Shown here: positions 25,753-32,343 of the stretch, one piece after another | Layout of the letters: the number at the start of each line of letters is the position of its first letter | Position numbering within the stretch: position 1 is the stretch's first letter | Assembly: GCA_964485585.1 (NCBI GenBank) | Contig: CAZAJT010000005.1 | Span: 1 to 41,947 of the forward strand | Direction: 5' to 3' | Length of the DNA: 41,947 bases | Source: CAZAJT01 sp964485585 | GTDB taxonomy: Bacteria > Patescibacteriota > Microgenomatia > UBA1406 > GWC2-37-13 | The notes under the pieces: generated by a model | What the model saw: only the letters and a program-made list of their open reading frames with translations | Told to the model about the DNA's origin: nothing | Databases searched by the model: none | Program-made: the position numbers and the translations under genes

Positions 25753-25812
25753 AGTAGTTAATTCTACACGAAAAAGATTCTATTTTCTAGTGCTTTTACG
25801 AATTCGTAAGCT

Positions 25813-26229
25813 TTATTTCAATTCAACTTTTGCACCAGCTGCTTCAAGCTTTTTCTTTGCTTCTTCTGCAGCGTCTTTTTTAACGTTTTCAACGACATTC
25901 TGTGGTGCCGACTCTACCAGCTTCTTCGCCTCCATAAGACCTAATGTGGGTACAATCTCGCGCACTGCTTTAATAGCACCGAGCTTGTTATCACCTGCTG
26001 CGGCGAGTACCACCGTAAATGAAGTTTTTTCTTCCTGTGGCTCTGCGGCTGTGGGAGTCGCTCCTGCTGCTTGTGCCTCTGTTGTTACCATAGGCATTGC
26101 TGAAACGCCAAATTTTTCTTCTAGATATTTCGACAAATCAGCAAGTTCTATAACTGATAGTCCTTCGATTTCCTTAGCCAGTTTCTGTAATTTCTCTGAT
26201 AATTTTACATCTGCCATTTTCGAATTCAC
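25813..26229 (-). CDS. rplL: Ribosomal protein bL12 (L7/L12)
   Basis: This 138-residue stalk protein has an N-terminal dimerisation region (VKLSEKLQKLAKEIEGLSVIELADLSKYLEEKFGV), an Ala/Pro/Thr hinge (about 53-70), and the C-terminal factor-binding domain with KLGAIKAVREIVPTLGLMEAK and LVESAPQNV. It recruits translation GTPases to the ribosome. It follows rplJ, the usual partner, by 44 bp. A full AAGGAGGTGA ribosome binding site lies 7 nt before the ATG, in contrast to many leaderless genes in this window. Confidence 0.96.
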   Translation of the reverse strand: MNSKMADVKLSEKLQKLAKEIEGLSVIELADLSKYLEEKFGVSAMPMVTTEAQAAGATPTAAEPQEEKTSFTVVLAAAGDNKLGAIKAVREIVPTLGLMEAKKLVESAPQNVVENVKKDAAEEAKKKLEAAGAKVELK

Positions 26230-26273
26230 CTCCTTCTAGTGATTAGCTATTAGTGTTTAGTTTTTAATTATGT

Positions 26274-26813
26274 TTAATTGCTCTGTTTGGATTTTTCACT
26301 GAGGACATACACGAATTTCTGTAGGTTGAACTTCAGAGCGAAGTTGAAACTGGATATTGGAGTCTTCATATTTCCGATGACTTTCGCTATAAGCTCATCT
26401 TTCGACGGGAGTTTGGCAATTCTTGTGAGATCATCAGAACGATACACTTGTTTATCCAGAATGCCAACTTTGTAGGAAAGGGTAGATTCCTTTTCATGAA
26501 ATTTCTGAAATGCGCCGAGGCCTTTATTCCATTCGTCACTCAACAACAATAATGCAGAATTTTCCCGCAGAGATTGTTTATCCTCAGCAAGAGGTTGAAA
26601 AGACGAATCCTGCTGGGAGAGCTTGTTAAGCGCCTTCGACAACAAACTGTTTTTAACAATCTTTAGTTGTGTGCTATGATTACGAAGTTCACTGCGTAGT
26701 GTCTCTAAAGTAGTATGAAGTGTTTTTTCGAATTTAATCAACGCGAAATTGCTGCTTTTTTTTAGGAGATCAACAATATGTTCAACCTGAAGTTTTTTCT
26801 GTTGGCTTACCAT
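26274..26813 (-). CDS. rplJ: Ribosomal protein uL10
   Basis: This 179-residue protein anchors the L7/L12 stalk to 23S rRNA. The N-terminal VEHIVDLLKKSSNFALIKFEKTLHTTLETLRSELR and the NSLLSKALNKL segment match the rRNA-binding domain. The C-terminal helix (SFNFALKFNLQKFVYVLSEK) carries the L12-binding region. It is followed by rplL. A strong promoter and a 120-nt leader with hairpins precede it, as expected for autoregulation by L10. Confidence 0.93.
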   Translation of the reverse strand: MVSQQKKLQVEHIVDLLKKSSNFALIKFEKTLHTTLETLRSELRNHSTQLKIVKNSLLSKALNKLSQQDSSFQPLAEDKQSLRENSALLLLSDEWNKGLGAFQKFHEKESTLSYKVGILDKQVYRSDDLTRIAKLPSKDELIAKVIGNMKTPISSFNFALKFNLQKFVYVLSEKSKQSN

Positions 26814-26930
26814 AAGCTGTCACTTTGCCCCGATGTTACATCGAGGTACTACTTTGGGAAATAGAATTTTTTTACAAATCCGCCTTCGTTGTAGACTTCA
26901 GCGAGATTAACCCAAGGTCTTGGTGATTGA
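26814..26930 (-). promoter_or_regulatory. Candidate L10 leader (autoregulatory 5' UTR)
   Basis: The long leader between the promoter and rplJ contains a hairpin CCTCGATG-TAA-CATCGGGG near the gene and, farther upstream, GACCTTGGGTTAATCTCGC closed by GAAGTC. Position and an AGACC-type element resemble bacterial L10 leaders, where the L10-L12 complex binds and represses. I have not matched it to a covariance model. Confidence 0.45.
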
Positions 26931-26933
26931 TAA

Positions 26934-26962
26934 AGTATAACAAACAATTGGGCGATTGGCAA
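26934..26962 (-). promoter_or_regulatory. Predicted promoter of rplJ-rplL
   Basis: TTGCCA (26962-26957), a 17-bp spacer and TATACT (26939-26934), with the extended form TGTTATACT. It lies immediately after the rpmE stop codon. Transcription would start near 26927, giving a leader of about 115 nt, unusually long for this window. Confidence 0.75.
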
Positions 26963-26969
26963 TAGTTGA

Positions 26970-27269
26970 TTATATTTCCCCCAACAATTCTCTCAAAGAC
27001 TTTGTTTCTTTTTCTTTTTGCTCTCCTTTTTTCGTTTTTTTTGTGACAGCAGTTTGTTTAAATGCCTGCGCCTGCTTCTGTTTCCGTTGAAACTCTTCGA
27101 CGCGACCTCTGGCGTCGAGGAACCGATGTTCTCCCGTAAAGTATGGGTGGCATTTGTGGCATACTTCGACTGTAATATGCTGTTTTGTTGAACCGGTAGT
27201 AAAGCTATTGCCGCATGAACAGATTACTTGTGCATTAGTGAAATAGGTTGGATGGATGTTTTGCTTCAT
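26970..27269 (-). CDS. rpmE: Ribosomal protein bL31 with C-terminal extension
   Basis: This 99-residue protein is the zinc-binding type of L31. Two cysteine pairs are present, ICSCGN (about 17-19) and VCHKCHPYFTG (about 36-39). After the conserved HRFLDARGRVEEFQRK the protein continues for about 35 residues as a Lys/Gln/Glu-rich tail, longer than usual. A TATAAT box lies 9 nt upstream of the ATG. Order rpmE-prfA is a common arrangement in bacteria, and here prfA lies just upstream on the same strand. Confidence 0.93.
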   Translation of the reverse strand: MKQNIHPTYFTNAQVICSCGNSFTTGSTKQHITVEVCHKCHPYFTGEHRFLDARGRVEEFQRKQKQAQAFKQTAVTKKTKKGEQKEKETKSLRELLGEI

Positions 27270-27295
27270 AAGGTTACTATTATATCATAGTCAAT

Positions 27296-27370
27296 TAAGC
27301 ACCAAATCTCAAATTCCAAGCTCCAAATAAATTTCAATGTTCAAAATTCAAAACAGTTTTGGACATTGAA
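27296..27370. repeat. AT-rich low-complexity repeat between prfA and rpmE
   Basis: The gap is filled with CAAATTCCAA/CAAATCTCAA/TTCAAAATTCAAAA words and ends with a TTTTGGACATTGAAAATT segment related to TTTCAATGTTCAAAA. The word type recurs at 28070-28157 and inside coding sequence at 41118-41151. Confidence 0.5.
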
Positions 27371-27372
27371 AA

Positions 27373-28062
27373 TTATTGTTGAAACACTTTATCCCACTTC
27401 CCCTGCTCGATGATTTCTTCAAGATTATGGAAACTCCTGCCGATACGGTGGTCTGTGAGACGATTTTGGGGGAAGTTGTAGGTGCGGATCTTCTCCGCTC
27501 GCTCTCCTGTTCCAATGTTCGTGACATACGAAAACATCATTCCTTTCCGTTTTTCCTCCCCCAGTTGATACAGTTTGCTTGTCAAAAGATCCAGCGCAAT
27601 CTGACGATTTGCCTGCTGGTATCTTTCCTGACTCGAAGTTACCACGATGCCCGTTGGTTTGTGAATAAGCCGCACCGCGGTTTCAACCTTATTTACATTC
27701 TGCCCACCGTGTCCGCCGGCACGATAAAACTGCCATTCCAAATCATTTTGATTAATCTTCATTTCAGACTGAATGATTTGAGGGAGAACGACAATAACAG
27801 CAGTTGAGGTATGGATTCTTCCCCGGCGTTCTGTCGTGGGAATGCGTTGTACTCGGTGTACGCCTGTTTCGTTTCTATAAAAATTGAATACGTTCTCACC
27901 GGTAATTTTTATCACGTCATCATCAAGGTAGGCGAACTTGAAGCCATGCCGTTGTGCAAATCGTACATAGGAAAGGAGGAGCTCTTTCGCCCAGATTTTT
28001 GATTCATCCCCGCCTGCGCCGGGATAGGCTTCGATAATAACGACGTTTGGGTTGATTTGCAT
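27373..28062 (-). CDS. prfA: Peptide chain release factor 1, lacking the N-terminal domain
   Basis: This 229-residue protein has the catalytic GGQ loop (RAGGHGGQNVNKVETAVRL) and the RF1-type recognition motif P-T-T in HRVQRIPTTERRG, so it reads UAA/UAG rather than RF2 codons. It begins directly at VVIIEAYPGAGGDESKIWA, which in full-length RF1 (~355 residues) follows an N-terminal helical domain of about 100 residues. The C-terminal coiled end (RLTDHRIGRSFHNLEEII) is complete. Only 95 bp of repeat sequence separate it from hisS, so no separate N-terminal piece fits there. It is either a naturally short form or an eroded one. Confidence 0.85.
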   Translation of the reverse strand: MQINPNVVIIEAYPGAGGDESKIWAKELLLSYVRFAQRHGFKFAYLDDDVIKITGENVFNFYRNETGVHRVQRIPTTERRGRIHTSTAVIVVLPQIIQSEMKINQNDLEWQFYRAGGHGGQNVNKVETAVRLIHKPTGIVVTSSQERYQQANRQIALDLLTSKLYQLGEEKRKGMMFSYVTNIGTGERAEKIRTYNFPQNRLTDHRIGRSFHNLEEIIEQGKWDKVFQQ

Positions 28063-28069
28063 AATATTA

Positions 28070-28157
28070 TCTCAAATGTCAAATCTCAAATCGCAAATCT
28101 GCTCGCCTTACTGAAACTGAGGCGAAGCGGGTAGATTTACGATGTAGATTTGAGATC
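28070..28157. repeat. CAAATCTCAAAT-type inverted repeat between hisS and prfA
   Basis: CTCAAATGTCAAATCTCAAATC on the left is mirrored by GATTTGAGATCTCAGATTTGAG on the right, with a TACCCGCTTCGCC-type core (complement GGCGAAGCGGGTA) between. The right arm runs into the last codons of hisS. It fills the whole gap upstream of the short prfA. Confidence 0.65.
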
Positions 28158-29414
28158 TCAGATTTGAGTTTTGAGATTATCAATCGTCAGTTCCTTCTGT
28201 TTCCCTGTTTTCATGTCTTTCACCTTTAGTGCATTCTTTTTTATTTCTTCGGGGCCGATGATAATGGCATAAGGAATATTGTTTCGGTCAGCATACTTCA
28301 ACTGTTTATCTAGTTTTTTATCAGCATCAGGATATAGTTCAGCGGGAATGTTGTTTTTTCTCAATTCTTTTGTAACATTGATCGATTGTTCGATGGTTTC
28401 ACTACTAAAAACTGTTACTAAGTATTTTGTTGGTTTTGGTTGCAGGTTTGGAAGAAGATTTTTATCCTGCAAAAATTCCCAAACAACGACATCTGAAAGA
28501 GCGAACCCAACCCCCTGAATCTTCGCGCTTTCGTTATAACTGGAAACAAGATTGTCATATCTTCCGCCCCCCAAGAGCGATCGTTTCATCTCTCCTATTT
28601 CTTTTACCTCAAATACAATACCCGTATAGTAATCGAGTCCCCGGACTATTTCAGGACTGAGTTTACAGTATTTCTCAATTTCATAATTTCTTAGCAATGT
28701 AAATAATTCTCTGAAATATTCATCATCTTCCACTGTTGTTTTCGTTAATACATCGTTGAGTTTGATCATTTGATCTTCGCTTAATCCCACCTCCTTGAGC
28801 ATTGTGGTGAATTTAATTTCGCTAACCTTATCTTTTTTATCAATCACGGAGAGAACTTTCTTTTGATCTTCTTCTGAGATATTGAGCTGAGACATTTTCT
28901 TACTCATAAATGTTCGTGAGTTTATGACAAGCTGAAAATCTTTTTCAGTCGCACCGAGTGAAGTGAAGATATTAGCAGCAACCGCAAGAATTTCTGCGTC
29001 GGCGAGGAGCGAATCAGAACCAAGAATATCATAATCGACCTGATAAAATTCACGAATTCTTCCCTTTTGTGGCGTTTCATAGCGATAACGGAGTCCAAGA
29101 TTAAAGAGTCTCAAGGGAAAAACAAGTTCATTCGCTTTATTCGCAACCATACGGGCAAGAGACGGCGTCATTTCCGGACGCATGACGAGCGTCTCGCCCT
29201 TTCTATCTTTGATCTGAAACGTTTGCTGTTCGATGAGTTCTTTCGACGTTTTATTAAGATACAGCTCGATTGGCTCCAGAAGCGGGCCATCATAGTTTTC
29301 AAAGACATATAAATCGGCAACCGTTTTGAGCTTTCCAAAAATATAATTCTGAACAGCCTTTTCCTGCGGATACAAATCGCGAAATCCCCTGATTGGTTGG
29401 AGTGAGGGTTTCAT
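28158..29414 (-). CDS. hisS: Histidyl-tRNA synthetase
   Basis: This 418-residue class II synthetase charges tRNA-His. Motif 1 lies around ELIEQQTFQIKDRKGETLVMRPEMTPSLAR, motif 2 in REFYQVDYDILGSDS, the HisRS-specific RGLDYYTGIVFEV and motif 3 in LLGGGRYDNLV. The C-terminal anticodon domain is present (YLVTVFSSETIEQSINVTKELRKNNIPAELY). Its last residues NLKTQI are encoded by the edge of a dispersed repeat. A TATAAT lies 6 nt before the ATG, implying a leaderless mRNA. Confidence 0.96.
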   Translation of the reverse strand: MKPSLQPIRGFRDLYPQEKAVQNYIFGKLKTVADLYVFENYDGPLLEPIELYLNKTSKELIEQQTFQIKDRKGETLVMRPEMTPSLARMVANKANELVFPLRLFNLGLRYRYETPQKGRIREFYQVDYDILGSDSLLADAEILAVAANIFTSLGATEKDFQLVINSRTFMSKKMSQLNISEEDQKKVLSVIDKKDKVSEIKFTTMLKEVGLSEDQMIKLNDVLTKTTVEDDEYFRELFTLLRNYEIEKYCKLSPEIVRGLDYYTGIVFEVKEIGEMKRSLLGGGRYDNLVSSYNESAKIQGVGFALSDVVVWEFLQDKNLLPNLQPKPTKYLVTVFSSETIEQSINVTKELRKNNIPAELYPDADKKLDKQLKYADRNNIPYAIIIGPEEIKKNALKVKDMKTGKQKELTIDNLKTQI

Positions 29415-29420
29415 GGAGAA

Positions 29421-29426
29421 ATTATA
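29421..29426 (-). promoter_or_regulatory. -10 box of hisS, leaderless spacing
   Basis: TATAAT on the minus strand ends 6 nt before the hisS ATG at 29414, so transcription should begin at or next to the A of the start codon. No good -35 is visible. Confidence 0.55.
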
Positions 29427-29429
29427 ACA

Positions 29430-29469
29430 TGGATCTTCGATCTTAGATGTTGGATCTTCGATCTTAGAT
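29430..29469. repeat. 19-bp exact direct repeat at the hisS/accessory boundary
   Basis: TGGATCTTCGATCTTAGAT occurs at 29430-29448 and again at 29451-29469, two bases apart. It lies just upstream of the hisS -10 and next to the change in base composition that marks the small-ORF zone. Confidence 0.85.
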
Positions 29470-29503
29470 TAATTCCATTGTGATGATGGGGTGATTACCA
29501 GTG

Positions 29504-29543
29504 TGTTATACTATGAGTCGTTCTCCATAAAAGCTGTGGAGAA
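29504..29543 (+). promoter_or_regulatory. Extended -10 promoter and leader hairpin of the first small-ORF module
   Basis: TGTTATACT (29504-29512) is an extended -10; no -35 is convincing. The leader then forms TTCTCCA/TGGAGAA (29521-29527 with 29537-29543). The same TGTTATACTAT word starts the second module at 30411 and also occurs at 32326. Confidence 0.55.
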
Positions 29544-29578
29544 AGGCACTTGTACAATTCTGGTTCAGGAGGTTGGTT

Positions 29579-29911
29579 ATGACGGCTGAGTTTCGACCCG
29601 AGTATGCGGAGGCGGTGCTCATCGCCGAACTCACGCGAATATTGGAACTACACTCCGGTATCCTAACAGGAGAGCTTATCGCGGGGGTGCTCGCTGCTCA
29701 GCTCGCACAGAGTAGGATAGCAAATCCGATTATCTTGTTGAGGAAGCTGGAGCTGATCTTAGGGGAGGTCAGTCGCGAGATCGCAAGGGTATCGACGCAA
29801 GGATACCCCGGCTTCGATCCACTTCCGGACTGGTACATTCCATCACAGGTCTTGGTAGCTTTTGGAGAAGGCGCCACGATGCCGAGAGGACAGAAAAAGG
29901 AGGAGTCATGA
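29579..29911 (+). CDS. Small helical protein, first member of a local family
   Basis: I choose the ATG at 29579 (110 residues) because AGGAGG (29567-29572) lies 6 nt upstream; a TTG two codons earlier is less likely. I do not recognise the protein. Residues 8-75 look mostly alpha-helical (ILELHSGILTGELIAGVLAAQL, then LLRKLELILGEVSREIARV), followed by GYPGFDPLPDW and a basic tail. There is no signal peptide or transmembrane helix. The helix-G-helix pattern and the G-aromatic-P-x-F motif recur in the next small ORFs. The stop overlaps the next start (ATGA), so the two are translationally coupled. GC is visibly higher than in neighbouring host genes. Confidence 0.7.
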   Translation: MTAEFRPEYAEAVLIAELTRILELHSGILTGELIAGVLAAQLAQSRIANPIILLRKLELILGEVSREIARVSTQGYPGFDPLPDWYIPSQVLVAFGEGATMPRGQKKEES

Positions 29912-30303
29912 CACAGGATCCATACGCGTCACTCAGAAAAAATTCTCCGGTTTTCGAGTTCATGAGGAGGTTGGGTCGCCACGTTGAGCCTATCGATATC
30001 GTTCTCATGGCGCAGATAGGCCGTCAATGGTACGGGCCTGGGAATACAGCGGACGATATCGAGGAAGTACATGCATTGGGCCGTGAACTGGCCTATCTCG
30101 CGGCGGAAGCATACACTGCTTTGCCTCGCGGGTTTCCACCAGTGTTCGTCCCCGTCCCTAAAGTGTCAGATCAACGGGGAGCTGGGGTTACCGAGCAGAG
30201 CATGAAGGGACTAGCGCTATTCATAGAGTCGCTTTCCCCCGATATGCAGGGCCGGCTGCTTGGACTGTTCTGGGAAATAGCGGGTCTCTTTTTTCGGCGC
30301 TGA
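29908..30303 (+). CDS. Small protein coupled to the previous ORF
   Basis: This 131-residue protein has its ATG inside the ATGA overlap with the upstream ORF, with AAAAGGAGGAG just before it. The family is unknown to me. It shares the local pattern: FEFMRRLGRHVEPIDIVLMAQIGRQW, an Ala-rich helix LGRELAYLAAEAYTAL, then GFPPVFVPVP. A hydrophobic C-terminal end (LLGLFWEIAGLFFRR) could be an amphipathic helix or a weak membrane-contacting segment. A structured element follows within 15 nt of the stop. Coupled translation suggests that the two proteins act together, perhaps as a complex; this is inference. Confidence 0.7.
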   Translation: MTQDPYASLRKNSPVFEFMRRLGRHVEPIDIVLMAQIGRQWYGPGNTADDIEEVHALGRELAYLAAEAYTALPRGFPPVFVPVPKVSDQRGAGVTEQSMKGLALFIESLSPDMQGRLLGLFWEIAGLFFRR

Positions 30304-30317
30304 GCAAGGAATCCTTC

Positions 30318-30384
30318 GGAGGAGAGAGTTAGTACAACTAAATAATGTGCACCACACCTATCAACTCTCACAACTCTCTCCTCC
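30318..30384 (+). terminator. Structured element ending the first small-ORF module
   Basis: A perfect 13-bp outer stem, GGAGGAGAGAGTT (30318-30330) with AACTCTCTCCTCC (30372-30384), encloses a small hairpin GTACA-ACTAAATAA-TGTGC and a second copy of the right arm (AACTCTC). There is no long T-run, so it may be a processing or regulatory element rather than a simple terminator. A close relative lies at 34364-34433. Confidence 0.6.
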
Positions 30385-30410
30385 ACCGTTTATTCAATAA
30401 ACAAGACATA

Positions 30411-30419
30411 TGTTATACT
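30411..30419 (+). promoter_or_regulatory. Extended -10 promoter of the second small-ORF module
   Basis: TGTTATACT at 30411-30419, in the same TGTTATACTAT context as the first module. The -35 position (TATTCA) is poor, as often seen with extended -10 promoters. The start would be near 30426, leaving about 155 nt before the ATG at 30581. Confidence 0.5.
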
Positions 30420-30427
30420 ATAAGTTA

Positions 30428-30550
30428 TTTTGTAGGGCGCTCTGCTTGCATGGAGCGATTCCCTACAGCTCTTTTATATAAACGGTTCAGAAAAACAAGG
30501 TTTCCATCGTGGAAAGCAAAATGCTTTCTAAGGTGGAGACCTTGTTCAAT
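30428..30550 (+). ncRNA. Multi-hairpin leader or small RNA before the third small ORF
   Basis: Two stem-loops can be drawn. First: TGTAGGG (30431-30437) with CCCTACA (30461-30467), continued by CGCTC/GAGCG. Second: AACAAGGT (30494-30501) with ACCTTGTT (30539-30546), enclosing TTTCC/GGAAA or the alternative AAAGC/GCTTT, which share bases and are mutually exclusive. Such structure is unusual in a window where most leaders are a few nucleotides. It could be a cis-regulator or an independent RNA. Confidence 0.45.
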
Positions 30551-30580
30551 CAGGGATCTACCACGCAAGGAGGATTGTTT

Positions 30581-30913
30581 ATGCCGACCCCAAGCACAGA
30601 TCCATATATTGATGAAGATCGGCGGATGATGCTCGCCGTATTTGTAGAGAGAGGGGGACTGATCAAGCTCCACGATGTTGTGGTTGCGGCCGTTTTGCAG
30701 CATCATCTGCGCGGACTCCCAGAGAGCGAGCGGGCTGCTTTCGTAAGTAATCGACTGCTTGCTTTCATCGAAGATGCAGTGAGGGAGTTTCGGAGGATCC
30801 AGAGTGATGGGCTTCCCCCGTTCCTGCGGAATCTTGAGAATGGAGAAAGTCCACCGAGCGAAAGTGAAGATCGGTGTGTCCGGGCTACGGGCGACCAGTT
30901 GACCAAGAAATGA
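30581..30913 (+). CDS. Small helical protein, third member of the local family
   Basis: The start is the ATG at 30581 (110 residues), with AAGGAGG (30568-30574) 6 nt upstream; the frame stays open for 24 codons farther up, into the structured leader. The pattern MMLAVFVERGGLIKLHDVVVAAVLQHHL, then LLAFIEDAVREFRRI and GLPPFLRNL, aligns by eye with the first small ORF. The C-terminal 25 residues are polar and probably disordered. No known domain is recognised. It is followed 36 nt later by another small ORF with its own ribosome binding site. Base composition is higher in GC than the flanking housekeeping genes. Confidence 0.65.
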   Translation: MPTPSTDPYIDEDRRMMLAVFVERGGLIKLHDVVVAAVLQHHLRGLPESERAAFVSNRLLAFIEDAVREFRRIQSDGLPPFLRNLENGESPPSESEDRCVRATGDQLTKK

Positions 30914-30949
30914 CCAGGTTCCTGACCCACTCTAAACGGAGGTGACGTC

Positions 30950-31186
30950 GTGATACAAACACCAAAAGATATTGGCACATGGGGAGAGCGGCTCTTCGTT
31001 CTCATCCTCAACTACGGACCCTTGCCAATCGAAGCGTTGGTCGATGCACTTCGTGAGCGAGGGTACAACAACCAGGACATAGCAGAAATGCTTCAGCTAT
31101 TAAGCATCGTCTGCTATAGGATATCAGCGCAGCTTCGGCTACGCGTGCCCACACCGGAAGAGGACGCGCTTCAGCAACTGACCTGA
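30950..31186 (+). CDS. Small protein with GTG start, fourth member of the local family
   Basis: This 78-residue protein starts at GTG 30950, preceded by ACGGAGGTGA (30936-30945). It is a compact helical protein: LFVLILNYGPLPIEALVDALRERGY, then IAEMLQLLSIVCYRISAQL. The first part resembles a winged-helix half (helix, glycine turn, helix) and has the same spacing as in the other small ORFs. It has no GxPPF motif and may be a shortened member. It is the last ORF before the IS30-family element, whose left end begins 62 bp downstream. Confidence 0.6.
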   Translation: MIQTPKDIGTWGERLFVLILNYGPLPIEALVDALRERGYNNQDIAEMLQLLSIVCYRISAQLRLRVPTPEEDALQQLT

Positions 31187-31247
31187 GCCGACGGCGAGGA
31201 GAGATGGTGGCCATTCACCCAATAAAACAACCAACACCCATCCCTGA

Positions 31248-32306
31248 ATTCTAAGTTGAATCCGAACAGTCGTTGATTAAACTTGTAAAAACTTCTAATG
31301 CTGTTTGATATTTTAACACTTTTCTAGGTCGGGTATTTATCTCTAAAACTATTTCATCTAATTCCCCTTGTGTTACTGTTGAAAAATCTGTTTGTTTGGG
31401 CAAATATCTCCTAAGTAACCCATTTGTATTTTCATTTGTTCCCCGTTCATATGATGAATATGGATGGCAAAAATTGTTTTCATATTTAATGTTTTGTTTA
31501 ACCTCATATGTAAATGGTTTTCTCGTCCGTTATCTAAAGTTACTGATTTTCTTGCTGATTCCGGCAACTTTTCAAATATCTCTGTTTGAACTTTAATAGT
31601 TTCTTCTGAATTAATAGCTTTAACTTTTAAAGCAAAAAACATTCTAGACATTCTTTCAACTTCGGTATGAATCCCGTCTCCAACTGAACGTCTTCCTTCG
31701 ACCGAATCACCTTCAAAATGGCCAAACTCTTTTCTGTTATTAACTTTCTTCAATCTTTTACTTATTGATATTCTAGCCTTGATATGGCTCTTATGAACAG
31801 ATCTGCCCCTTTGTTTCTTTCGTTTCTTTTGACCACGTGGCAAATATTCCCATAAAAACTCATCTTTGTTTTTAATGTCATAAACATACCTGTAAATTGT
31901 CTCCATTCCAACCGTTCTTGATTTGATTAATGGATGTTCCAACTTTAATCTTCCAGATATCTGTTCGGGTGTCCAACCTAACTGTAAATGATCAATCACG
32001 TACTGGTAAATCCACTGATTCTTTAGTGGTTTTCTTTTACCAGCTTTTGATTTTCTTTCCTCATATTCTTCTTGAGCAATAATTGATTCATAAACAAATT
32101 TGTCTCCATCCCAAACTTGATTTCTTGATATCTCTGAACTAATAGTTGACGGTGATCTACAAAGATTCCTGGCAATTGCCCTTATTGTTTTACCTTGGGC
32201 TAACATTCGAGCAATTAAACCTCTTTCTTTCTTACCTATCTTTTTATGGTTTTTCATATCAGAACATTTTAGTACAAGTGTTCGGATTCGATTGAGAACT
32301 TAGAAT
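31248..32306 (-). mobile_element. IS30-family insertion sequence
   Basis: A transposase gene is bounded by imperfect inverted repeats. Left: ATTCTAAGTT (31248-31257) followed directly by GAATCCGAACA (31258-31268). Right, read inward: ATTCTAAGTT (32306-32297), 7 extra bases, then GAATCCGAACA (32289-32279). The two blocks match exactly between ends. Length is about 1.06 kb, normal for this family. I cannot identify a target duplication with confidence. Confidence 0.75.
31251..32257 (-). pseudogene. Frameshifted IS30-family transposase
   Basis: The first frame (32257 to 31373) gives 294 residues with the N-terminal helix-turn-helix (IRAIARNLCRSPSTISSEISRN), WTPEQISGRL, GRSVHKSHI and the catalytic-domain aspartates in FGHFEGDSVEG and SVTLDNGR. 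At about 31510-31530 the reading frame breaks. The next frame, with no stop down to TAG at 31253-31251, encodes KPFTYEVKQNIKYENNFCH, then GTNENTNGLLRRYLPKQTDF, which holds the expected catalytic glutamate. The intact enzyme would be about 335 residues. As read, the single ORF lacks the third catalytic residue, so it is inactive unless the ribosome shifts frame or the base is a sequencing error. Confidence 0.8.
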
Positions 32307-32325
32307 CTTCTCGCAGAATTTTTTT

Positions 32326-32334
32326 TGTTATACT
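32326..32334 (+). promoter_or_regulatory. Extended -10 promoter upstream of the membrane glycosyltransferase gene
   Basis: TGTTATACT lies about 20 bp outside the right end of the insertion sequence, after a run of eight Ts. It would drive the gene at 32459 through a leader made almost entirely of a palindromic repeat. Confidence 0.5.
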
Positions 32335-32343
32335 ATTGTGCAA

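Noticed and set aside
30345..30629. Open frame over the leader of the third small ORF, and the minus-strand frame at 30425-30706
   Set aside because: Both cross the structured leader and overlap the better-supported ORF at 30581, which has an AAGGAGG site at the right distance.
31505..31530. Programmed -1 frameshift in the IS30-family transposase
   Set aside because: The bases at the shift point do not form a standard slippery heptamer in the correct phase, and IS30-family transposases are normally made from one frame; a simple indel is more likely.
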